From: an uncultured Bacteroidota bacterium
Lineage (GTDB): Bacteria; Bacteroidota; Bacteroidia; Chitinophagales; Chitinophagaceae
DNA length: 64,000 bases
Assembly (NCBI GenBank): GCA_903927185.1
Contig: CAIYLW010000042.1
Location: 1-64,000 of the forward strand
Direction: 5' to 3'
The translations under genes and the position numbers were made by a program. Below the pieces are notes generated by a model, which worked only from the letters and a program-made list of their open reading frames with translations, was not told the origin of the DNA and did no database searches. This document shows, piece by piece, positions 29,772 to 38,693 of this stretch (positions are counted from its first letter, which is position 1; every line of letters begins with the position of its first letter).

Positions 29772-31466
29772 TCAAAGATATGGCGCGTTAAATCCTAAAT
29801 TATGCATGCCACTTTTTACTTCGGGACAGCCTGTAAATAAGTTCCATAATAATCCTGATCTGTAATTTTCAATCATTATAATTATTGGTCCTTGGTCAAT
29901 AGCCAAATAAGAGCCTGCATACCATAAATTTTGCAAACTAAAAGCATCGGAAAAACCATATGTTCCCCAAATCTTATCTCCTAAAGTATAATAGAAATAT
30001 TTTAATGCAGCCATAGATTCTAATGGAGTATAAGGAATAGAAGAAATTGCAGCAGTTGGTGCAATTACACTTACATCATTTGTGGGTGAGCTTGCAGTAT
30101 AACCTCCCGAAATATCACTCGCTGTTAATCCCCAGCAATTAGCACTATAACCATAATAATTTTTAGGGTTGGCTTTACAATAATTATAATTAATATAGGT
30201 ATGATTTTTTGTTTGTACTGAATAATCAGCATACGCATCTGTTAAACCGTTCGGGTTAATCCCTAAAAACGAATAATGCGAAAAAAATAAGGGGCCTCCA
30301 AATGATGGGCCTAATGGCAAATTATAACCATAATATCCAGTACCATTTTTTATTGCACCATTATTTGCCCATCCAATATCATATACTTGTTTTGAAATAG
30401 CATGTGTTGGTGAGGCAGCAGCTAATACATAAGTTATTAATGCCTCATTCCATCCCGATACTGGGATACTCCAAATATCTGATGGTGCGGTAAAAGATGG
30501 ATTGTATTGCCAGTAAATAGATTTTTGTGCACCATTTTGAGTAAACCAAACCCAGTCAACACTATTCCAAATTGAATTGATACTGTCTCTTAATACTTTT
30601 TCATTTGGATCAGTGCTGCTGTTGAAATATTGTCGGGCGCATAATAATCCTTGCATTAAATAAGATGTTTCCACAATATCGGCACCATCATTATTTCCAA
30701 AAAAAACAGTAGCACCTGTATTTCCATTTATCCAATGAGAAAATGCCCCATGCCATCGTTGACATTTTGTTGTTAAAAAATCTGTGATAGTATTTAATCT
30801 TGCAACAGCAGCAGATCGAGTAATAAATCCTCTATTGGTAGCAACAATCATTGCCATAATTCCAAAACCACTTCCACCGGAAGTAACCACATTATTATCG
30901 CCATTATTTCTTTCTAATGCCATGCCGCAAATAGGATGCCCAAATTCCCAAAAATATTTGAATGTTTGCTTCTGAACAAGATCAAGCAAAGCACTATCCG
31001 ATATTGTTGAGAATTTATTGATTGAATCAATTTTTGTAAAAAAAGTTATACTCGAACTAGAACTCAGTGAACCACCAGATATAGATTTTAAAGAAGTCGC
31101 TACTGATGCTGTGTATTTACTTAGATTCTTCAATGATGATGAAGGTTGTAATACTACAACGCTATCTTCATTTTGAAAAGAGATTGAACATGAAATAACA
31201 CTTCCTGAAATTGCATCATTCAATAGAATACTTGCTCCAATTGTTTGTCTACTGATTGCGGCAGAAAATTTAAATTTAATAATAGGCGTTACACTATAAT
31301 TATACAAATTAGTTGGTTCAACAGAACCATCAATATCGTAAGTGATTAAATTAAAGTTAGTAGGAACTACAGGTTCCATTTGTGCGCCATTTGAAGATTT
31401 ATGGCAATCTTCAAATAGAAGCATAATTAATAAATACGATGCGTAACAAATTATAAATTTCATCAA
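29772..31466 (-). CDS. glucoamylase-family (PF10091; GH144-like) lipoprotein with N-terminal Ig-like (Big_5) domain
   Basis: TFKYFWEFGHPICGMALERN, GGSGFGIMAMIVATNRGFITR, GADIVETSYLMQGLLCARQYF, IDQGPIIIMIENYRSGLLWNLF. Confidence 0.87.
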   Translation of the reverse strand: MMKFIICYASYLLIMLLFEDCHKSSNGAQMEPVVPTNFNLITYDIDGSVEPTNLYNYSVTPIIKFKFSAAISRQTIGASILLNDAISGSVISCSISFQNEDSVVVLQPSSSLKNLSKYTASVATSLKSISGGSLSSSSSITFFTKIDSINKFSTISDSALLDLVQKQTFKYFWEFGHPICGMALERNNGDNNVVTSGGSGFGIMAMIVATNRGFITRSAAVARLNTITDFLTTKCQRWHGAFSHWINGNTGATVFFGNNDGADIVETSYLMQGLLCARQYFNSSTDPNEKVLRDSINSIWNSVDWVWFTQNGAQKSIYWQYNPSFTAPSDIWSIPVSGWNEALITYVLAAASPTHAISKQVYDIGWANNGAIKNGTGYYGYNLPLGPSFGGPLFFSHYSFLGINPNGLTDAYADYSVQTKNHTYINYNYCKANPKNYYGYSANCWGLTASDISGGYTASSPTNDVSVIAPTAAISSIPYTPLESMAALKYFYYTLGDKIWGTYGFSDAFSLQNLWYAGSYLAIDQGPIIIMIENYRSGLLWNLFTGCPEVKSGMHNLGFNAPYL

Positions 31467-31477
31467 ATGATTTTACT

Positions 31478-34400
31478 TTATTTTGAAATTCCATAGAATT
31501 CTATCCCAGCGTTATTTTTGGCAACCATTAACACGTTACCATATTTTACAGTGTGTATCCATTTTAAATCTCGCACTTGTCCTTTAGTATCAATCAAATG
31601 ATTATTATCAATACTAAGTTGATCTTTTGAAGAAGAAATATTAAAAGTCGTTACAGCTGCCGCATCATAAAACCCTTCATAAGGAAGTACATCTAAAAAA
31701 TTACCACCAGAAATATATTTATTGGTGTTTGGAATTTTTTGAAAAGAAAATATTGGTGATAACTGTTGATCAAAAGGAAGATCTTGCTTTTTGAAATTTC
31801 CTTTCCCATCATTAATAAAGCATGCCGATCCTAATGTTTCAGCTTTTAATTCTATATAATTTTTAAATAGATCGTAAAACATATATTGTACTGTTTTTCC
31901 AGCAACTTCACTATAAGTTAAATACGCCTTCTTTAAAACAGGCAACGCTTCTTCCAATTCATTTTTTGGTAAGAAGGTGTATTCCTTTCCATCTATTGTA
32001 TAACACATGATTTGTTCTAATGTAGCATTGCTATCAAAATCTTTTACATACAATTTTAAAGGTCCATTTTTACCAGCCCACAATTTTGAATTATGCCCCC
32101 AGTTTCCAGCAAGTAAATCAGGGTAACCATCACCATTGACATCTGTTACAAATAACCCTTGCCACAAACCTGTAGAATTAGGAATTTCTGATTCAACAAA
32201 TTTTCCATGTTGATTCATGTATATTTTAATGCCCATCCATTCTCCCGTTACAACTAGATCAGGCCAACCATCGTTATTCAAATCAGTAAAAGATGCAGAA
32301 GTTACCATGCCTAATTTCATCAAATTCATTGTTTTTAAATCAGCAATATCAAACTTACCTTTCCCATTATTGATATATAAATATGAATTCATAGCATTGC
32401 CATATTTCTGTTGATCGGTAAAATGTCCGATAAAAACATCCAGATCCCCATCATGATCAATATCGGCAACAGCAATACATGATTTATTCCAGAACTCTTG
32501 CTGAAATGCTTTTGCAGAATAGCTAAAATGACCCTTTCCATCGTTCAAATAAAGTCTGTCTGCATTTGCAATTCCATTAGTTGGCATTTCATTTCCCCCA
32601 CCAACTACCCAAAGATCAGGATAGCCGTCACCATTCGCATCGAAGAAAACGGCATCAACATCTTCGCAAATTCTAAACTGATTAAACAAAGCAGTATCAG
32701 ATTTTATAAAATTCCCATTGGGCTGTTGAATCATTAATGCACCAGCCTGACCTTTTGCACCACAAACATAAAAATCTTCTAGCCCATCTTTATTCACATC
32801 ACTGACAGCAATTTTAGGTCCTCGAGTACTTTCTTTATGAGGAATTAAATATTGAATATTAAAATCATTGAAATCATTTTCCTCATGTTTCCAATCACAT
32901 TTAATTTGATCGGTTATATTAACTAGTGTTTCTGTTTTTGGAGGGAAAAAATTATTGTAATCAAATTTTCGAATCGCATCTTTTTGAATAACTGATATTT
33001 GTTTATTTACATGAATATTTCTTAAGACCTGATATTTTTGATTAGGCCAGACAATTAAAATACTATCGATTGTTGATGTTGTATCTAGCCCAAAATGCAG
33101 CTTAGGTTCCATGGAAGATTGAAACCCTCTTGTAAGCATTAATTCTTCATATTGCATTTTCTCTTTTGTAAATACATATGCTTTTGATCCTATTCCAAAT
33201 TTATTAAAGCCTTCCCCTTTAAAATTGATGGTAAGATGATTTTTCTTTTTTGTGTTGTTTTTATAAATGACCGCTTTTGAATTTAATGCATTTACCACCA
33301 AATCTAAATTGCCATCATTATTTAAATCAGCATAAGCAGCACCATTGTAAAAACCTTTTTTATCCATTAAGCCCCAATCCTTTCCAATATCGCGAAACTG
33401 TCCGGCACCATCCCCTTGAAACATAAAGCAATACGAACTTCCTTCAGGCATTTTCGCCAAGGTTTCTTCATCCCATTTAGTAGATGCATTTCTATTTATA
33501 TGTGCTGTTAAACTAGAGACAAAACGGATATAATCTAGGTCTACTGGTCGTTTTACTATACCACTTGAAATGAAAAGATCTTTATTCCCGTCATTGTCGA
33601 AGTCGGCCATTAATGGACTCCAACTCCAATCAGTTGCAGATACGCCTGCAATTAAACTTATATCACTATAGCTTTTGCCGTTACCATTATTTTTTTGCAA
33701 ACAATTTCTCGAGAACTGATTTTGAAATCCGTTATGCGTTAATTTCAAATTATAAATATCACTATGCTCATCACTGCCATAAGTTTTTAAAGTTTTTTCA
33801 TCTGGGGGAAGCATATCAACAGTTACAACATCTAGTTGACCATCGTTATTAAAATCGGCAATATCATTTCCCATACTAGCGCGGGAATAATGATTAAAAT
33901 GTTTGGCACCACTTTCAGTAAATGTACCATTTCCATTATTGATATAATAATAATCGTTTTCGTGAAAATCATTCCCAATATAAATATCATCCCATCCATC
34001 ATTATTTAAATCTCCAACTGCTAATCCTAACCCATAACCCAAATTGCTTTGGTTTATTCCTGCTAATTTAGAAACATTTGTAAACTTTCCTGTTGTACTA
34101 ACATCATTCCTGAATAGATAATCTCCTGCATTGGGATCGAAACTATTACGATGACTTGTGTCTACAATATTCTGATTTGGTTGTTGCGATTCATTTAAAA
34201 TAAAACAATCCAAATCGCCGTCATGATCATAATCAAAGAAAGCAGTTTGCACTGTGTAGCCAGAAAAGTCTAATCCATATTTTACTGAGGTTTCAGTGAA
34301 AGTTCCGTTACCATTATTTATAAAGAGTTCGTTATGCCCTTTTAATCCATAAGCATTGTTTACAGAAGAAACATAAATGTCTAACAAACCATCTCCATTT

Positions 34401-34759
34401 ATATCAACCATGGTTGAACCGGTACACCAGTCGGCAGTTCCACCCACGCCTGCTTTATCAGTTATGTCTTCGAACTGATAATTTCCTTTATTTAAATATA
34501 ATTTATTATGCCCTTTACTATTCGCTGTGAAATAAATATCGGGTAACCCGTCATTATTAATATCACCAACAGAAACACCAGCTCCATTATAATAATAGAG
34601 ATAATATAAAATTCCAAACCCTTCTTTTTTTTCTAAATTATTTTCGAAATTAATATGAGTAGCTGAAGATGGTAAACTAGTAAATACCTTATCAGTTTGA
34701 TTGCAGGATATAAAAAACGAAACGATAAAAAAGGTAATATAAATTATCACTTTTTGCAT
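31478..34759 (-). CDS. VCBS/FG-GAP repeat protein with ASPIC/UnbV domain, lipoprotein
   Basis: Many DxNxDGxxD repeats (DINNDGLPDIYF, DINGDGLLDIYV); ASPIC/UnbV-like FGIGSKAYVFT...LHFGLDTTSTIDSILIVWPN; lipobox SFFISC. Confidence 0.9.
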   Translation of the reverse strand: MQKVIIYITFFIVSFFISCNQTDKVFTSLPSSATHINFENNLEKKEGFGILYYLYYYNGAGVSVGDINNDGLPDIYFTANSKGHNKLYLNKGNYQFEDITDKAGVGGTADWCTGSTMVDINGDGLLDIYVSSVNNAYGLKGHNELFINNGNGTFTETSVKYGLDFSGYTVQTAFFDYDHDGDLDCFILNESQQPNQNIVDTSHRNSFDPNAGDYLFRNDVSTTGKFTNVSKLAGINQSNLGYGLGLAVGDLNNDGWDDIYIGNDFHENDYYYINNGNGTFTESGAKHFNHYSRASMGNDIADFNNDGQLDVVTVDMLPPDEKTLKTYGSDEHSDIYNLKLTHNGFQNQFSRNCLQKNNGNGKSYSDISLIAGVSATDWSWSPLMADFDNDGNKDLFISSGIVKRPVDLDYIRFVSSLTAHINRNASTKWDEETLAKMPEGSSYCFMFQGDGAGQFRDIGKDWGLMDKKGFYNGAAYADLNNDGNLDLVVNALNSKAVIYKNNTKKKNHLTINFKGEGFNKFGIGSKAYVFTKEKMQYEELMLTRGFQSSMEPKLHFGLDTTSTIDSILIVWPNQKYQVLRNIHVNKQISVIQKDAIRKFDYNNFFPPKTETLVNITDQIKCDWKHEENDFNDFNIQYLIPHKESTRGPKIAVSDVNKDGLEDFYVCGAKGQAGALMIQQPNGNFIKSDTALFNQFRICEDVDAVFFDANGDGYPDLWVVGGGNEMPTNGIANADRLYLNDGKGHFSYSAKAFQQEFWNKSCIAVADIDHDGDLDVFIGHFTDQQKYGNAMNSYLYINNGKGKFDIADLKTMNLMKLGMVTSASFTDLNNDGWPDLVVTGEWMGIKIYMNQHGKFVESEIPNSTGLWQGLFVTDVNGDGYPDLLAGNWGHNSKLWAGKNGPLKLYVKDFDSNATLEQIMCYTIDGKEYTFLPKNELEEALPVLKKAYLTYSEVAGKTVQYMFYDLFKNYIELKAETLGSACFINDGKGNFKKQDLPFDQQLSPIFSFQKIPNTNKYISGGNFLDVLPYEGFYDAAAVTTFNISSSKDQLSIDNNHLIDTKGQVRDLKWIHTVKYGNVLMVAKNNAGIEFYGISK

Positions 34760-34817
34760 ACTAGAATATTATACAAGTATTAAAGATTGTTTATTAATGA
34801 CTAAAACATTATTTTAT

Positions 34818-36065
34818 TTATTTGCTGCTACTTTTTTTTGTTATCTCAGGATATATAGAAATAAAATGTGATCGCATGGAAGCAAAACTAGGAATGCTTT
34901 TCCCCTGAAGCAAAACCAATATTGATTTTGATGGCAATTCCGGCATATGGCAATCAATACAGTTTTTAGTGATTTGTTTTCCAACCATTTCTTTTGCCTT
35001 ACAAAAATTATTATGTGCTTCATTATGACAATTCATGCAACGATTAGAAAAAGTTGTGACTTTCCCTGTTTCTTTTTTATGAGGTTCATGACAAGTAGCA
35101 CAAGTCATCTCACTCATTTTAAAACATTTACTAGCAACCATCATTCCATATTGATTTCCGTGTACATCAATATTAGCCTCTTCTTTTACAATTGTATCGA
35201 TTGCAAAATAGTCCAATAAATTATCTCCGGCCTGAAAACTAAATGATGGCTTCGATTTAGCAATTCTTCCACCATGACATAATCTGCAAGATTCCAATTG
35301 TTGTTTTCTTGTAAATAGATTTGGATTAATTATGAATTGTCCCTTTTTCTCCTTTGGATTTTTTTCATGAAAATCTACATGTTCTTTAGCGGGGCCATGG
35401 CATTTTTCACAGTCGACTCCATATACTATATTCGTTTTAGAAAAGTCTTCCGGTTCGATACCATCATTTGAAATTTTTTGAACGTACGTGCTATGACACT
35501 CTAAACATCGCGAAGTGATGGGCCGCCTGTAAATTACCCTATTTGAAAATCCCGGACTATTTGTCCATTGATGTAAAGGAGTAAAATAAGTAAGTGGCAA
35601 TTGAAATAATTTATTCTTATCCCAGTATAAAAAGGTTTGCCCTCTTTTCCCCGACCCTACTGTAATATCAATAGAAGCGGACTTCTTTTTAATTCCATTA
35701 ATATATTCATTTTGAAAAAACTGATTGTCATTTTTTTCTACGGCAACTCTCACATTCGAACTATAAAAAAAATTATTTTCGCCCTCTATCGTACTACCTT
35801 TAATATTTTTTTCGCTTGTTCTTTGTGAGGTAAGGTAATGAGCAGTCTGAATATGAGCTTCGTATATTTTTTGATGACATTTTGCACATGTTAAAGAACC
35901 AGCATACATTTTAAACTTTTCGGCCTCATTTTTTTTTGAACTATTTTCGGCATTATTTGAAGAAATATTTCCAGAATTGTTAACACAGTTAACCAATGCT
36001 ATCATGGAAATAATAATTACAAAAAATACTTTTGTTGAGCGCCGAAAATGAATTGTATTAATCAT
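34818..36065 (-). CDS. multiheme c-type cytochrome lipoprotein with seven CXXCH motifs
   Basis: CAKCH, CLECH, CEKCH, CRLCH, CATCH, CMNCH, CIDCH; lipobox ALVNC. Confidence 0.9.
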   Translation of the reverse strand: MINTIHFRRSTKVFFVIIISMIALVNCVNNSGNISSNNAENSSKKNEAEKFKMYAGSLTCAKCHQKIYEAHIQTAHYLTSQRTSEKNIKGSTIEGENNFFYSSNVRVAVEKNDNQFFQNEYINGIKKKSASIDITVGSGKRGQTFLYWDKNKLFQLPLTYFTPLHQWTNSPGFSNRVIYRRPITSRCLECHSTYVQKISNDGIEPEDFSKTNIVYGVDCEKCHGPAKEHVDFHEKNPKEKKGQFIINPNLFTRKQQLESCRLCHGGRIAKSKPSFSFQAGDNLLDYFAIDTIVKEEANIDVHGNQYGMMVASKCFKMSEMTCATCHEPHKKETGKVTTFSNRCMNCHNEAHNNFCKAKEMVGKQITKNCIDCHMPELPSKSILVLLQGKSIPSFASMRSHFISIYPEITKKSSSK

Positions 36066-36107
36066 ACAACAATCAATAAAAATGAAAAGTCATTTGAAAA
36101 TAAAATA

Positions 36108-36133
36108 GAAGGGCTGAAAAAATTCAGCCCTTC
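36108..36133 (-). terminator. terminator-like hairpin between LamG gene and cytochrome gene
   Basis: GAAGGGCTGAA / TTCAGCCCTTC; T-rich downstream on the minus strand. Confidence 0.7.
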
Positions 36134-36168
36134 CTTAGAAATTCAAACATCAAACGACCAATAAAAAA

Positions 36169-37014
36169 TTATTGTTTCCCACTATATAAACTAGTGATTT
36201 CTGAAGCAGAAAGTGCCTTACTATATAATCTAAACTGATCTAACCCACCATCCCAAGATTGTCCCCAGCCCATGTTTGGGATATTGCGCATTCCACCCAC
36301 ATCTAAACCAGTAATCTTTGACGCATCCATATTAACTGGACCGTGACTTCCCCAGTTTTGTGTATTATTATTGGCAGATCCGTCAACATACAATGTCATT
36401 ATAGAAGTGCTCGCATCATACACAAATACAAGATGATGCCAATTATTATCTTGTATTCCTTTTACAGCAGTACTTCCGATCCACTGAAACCAATTATCAT
36501 TTCCTTTGGCATCAACACAATCTACTTTTATTGCAGCAGAATCAGGTGTGTTTTTAGAAGCCCAATCAAATAATCCAAACATTGCAGAACCCCCTGTCCA
36601 ATATCCATTGGAGGATGCTAAATGAAAAAAGAAGGAAGAATTTCCAGCAGGTGATCCATTACGTTTTTCCCATAAAGAAAGCGAAAAACTACTTGCAGTT
36701 GAAACAAAATCATTTGCCCCTGCATATTTAATAATCTTTTTACCATCGCCTTGAACTCCTTTTCCGGAAATACCCGCAATAGAAGCAAATGGATTATCTG
36801 AAGGAAAATTAGCTCTAACACTGTCCACTGCATTCATTAATGCATTGGGCGAGGAACCATCAAATGCGGCATAAAATTTTAATGGTCCGCCTGGAGGATT
36901 GGCATCTTGAGGATAGTTGCCTAATGCAGGCCTATCAAGTTTTTGACAACCGGCGATTATCATACCCAATACCAAAATGGTTAGGGCAGATTTTATAGCT
37001 TTATAAATATTCAT
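36169..37014 (-). CDS. LamG-like (concanavalin A-like) domain lipoprotein
   Basis: Lipobox (VLGMIIAGC), KFYAAFDGSSPNALMNAVDS..., DNNWHHLVFVYDASTSIMTLYVDG, GGLDQFRLYSKALSASEITSLY. Confidence 0.85.
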   Translation of the reverse strand: MNIYKAIKSALTILVLGMIIAGCQKLDRPALGNYPQDANPPGGPLKFYAAFDGSSPNALMNAVDSVRANFPSDNPFASIAGISGKGVQGDGKKIIKYAGANDFVSTASSFSLSLWEKRNGSPAGNSSFFFHLASSNGYWTGGSAMFGLFDWASKNTPDSAAIKVDCVDAKGNDNWFQWIGSTAVKGIQDNNWHHLVFVYDASTSIMTLYVDGSANNNTQNWGSHGPVNMDASKITGLDVGGMRNIPNMGWGQSWDGGLDQFRLYSKALSASEITSLYSGKQ

Positions 37015-37089
37015 GAAATATTTTTTTTCTGTGAAAATGATTTTTTTACATATTTGCCCGTTTTCACAAACGCGCAAGAATATCTAATT

Positions 37090-38670
37090 TTAGTAATTAG
37101 GATTTTGTACTAATTTACCACCCGACAAATTAATAGCTGGTTGTGGTATTGGATATAATGCATTTCTTGATTGATATCCTAATCCACCCAATACATTTGT
37201 TGCATCAATATTATCAGTTGCAGGAGTCCATCTTACTAAGTCATAGAATCTATAGCCTTCCATTGCAAATTCCCATCTTCTTTCATTTTTAATAGCGGTT
37301 CTCATTTGAGGTTGGTCAACAAAAGCAATAGGAGGGAGTACAGTTCTGCCAGATCCTAAATTACCACTCGCTCTGTTTCTAATTAATTCTACGTTTTTAG
37401 CAGCAGTTGCGCCATCGCCTAATTCATTAGAAGCTTCTGCTAACATTAAAATCACATCCGCATATCTCAAAATTCTATGATTAATCCAATCGGCGCCACC
37501 ATTACTATTTATTTGTCCGGTAAATTGGCGCATCGCAGGATCGGAATATACTTTTTTATTCCAATAAGGTTGATCAAGTGATGCTCCAGGAGCATAAGAA
37601 GGAAGTGTAGCACCATAGCCACCTGTAGAAGGACCACCATCAGATTGTCCGGAGTATAAAATCGTCATAGACTTTCTTGGATCGGTAGAGTCCCATGCAT
37701 CTTGAAGATTCTTAGTAGGTGTATTCCATCCCCAACCTAAATTCCAAGCTACACTAGCACCACCTTGTCTTATATTTTGTGTTGTACCCCATTGTGTGCT
37801 GTTATTATTAGTACCATTGGCACCAATATTAGATTGCATTTCGAAAATAGATTCAGGACCATTTTTACCAGTACCATTTAAACCATCTTTCCATATATCT
37901 GTAAAACTTGGAGCAAGTGTATATTGTCCGGAACCTATAACAGTATTACAAAGCACGGCCACTTTAGCCCATTGTTGTCTGAATAAATAAGTCTGAGCCC
38001 ATAATGTATTAGCAGCTCCACTTGTTAATCTTCCAGGATATCTATTTGATCCACCAACAACCCAATTTAACGGTAATAATTTAGAAGCCGAATCTAGATC
38101 TCTGTCAATTTGTGCATACAAATCATTGATCGATGCCTTTGGCAAAATACCTGCAGCTGCGTTCGTAAAATAAAAATTAAGCAAAGGAACCTGGCCATAA
38201 GCTTTTACTAATTCAAAGAAAGAGTATGCTCTGAAAAAATGGGCTTCGCCAACGTTTCTTAATGAAGCAGGGTCAGTAACTTTTAAAGAATCTGCCCAGT
38301 ATAATTCCTGATTACACAAATTAATCATTGAGTAATGATCGTTCCAATAAGTGTCGGTTGCCCAATCATCTTTTGTATATTGAAAAGTTTCAAACTCTGT
38401 ATTAATTTCAGCTCCATCAGTTCTACTACTACCTTTTTGAGCATCATCATCTCTAATACTATTAAAATCGATCCAAGGCAAAGTAGAGAATCCACCCCAT
38501 CTCAAAGTATTGTATAAACCTAAACTCTGAGCTTCTAATGCTCCTTGGTTTAGATCGTTAAGTGTTGCTGTTAAAGGCTTTCTATCAAGAAATTTCGTAC
38601 AACTTGATATGGTTATAAATAATGTCGCCGTTAAAAGAAGGCTCACGATTATTTTAATATTTTTTTTCAT
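37090..38670 (-). CDS. RagB/SusD family nutrient uptake outer membrane lipoprotein
   Basis: ISSCTKFLDRKP lipobox, GEAHFFRAYSFFELVKAYGQVPL, RYADVILMLAEASNE. Confidence 0.96.
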   Translation of the reverse strand: MKKNIKIIVSLLLTATLFITISSCTKFLDRKPLTATLNDLNQGALEAQSLGLYNTLRWGGFSTLPWIDFNSIRDDDAQKGSSRTDGAEINTEFETFQYTKDDWATDTYWNDHYSMINLCNQELYWADSLKVTDPASLRNVGEAHFFRAYSFFELVKAYGQVPLLNFYFTNAAAGILPKASINDLYAQIDRDLDSASKLLPLNWVVGGSNRYPGRLTSGAANTLWAQTYLFRQQWAKVAVLCNTVIGSGQYTLAPSFTDIWKDGLNGTGKNGPESIFEMQSNIGANGTNNNSTQWGTTQNIRQGGASVAWNLGWGWNTPTKNLQDAWDSTDPRKSMTILYSGQSDGGPSTGGYGATLPSYAPGASLDQPYWNKKVYSDPAMRQFTGQINSNGGADWINHRILRYADVILMLAEASNELGDGATAAKNVELIRNRASGNLGSGRTVLPPIAFVDQPQMRTAIKNERRWEFAMEGYRFYDLVRWTPATDNIDATNVLGGLGYQSRNALYPIPQPAINLSGGKLVQNPNY

Positions 38671-38693
38671 ATAATGGTTCATTTAGAATATTT

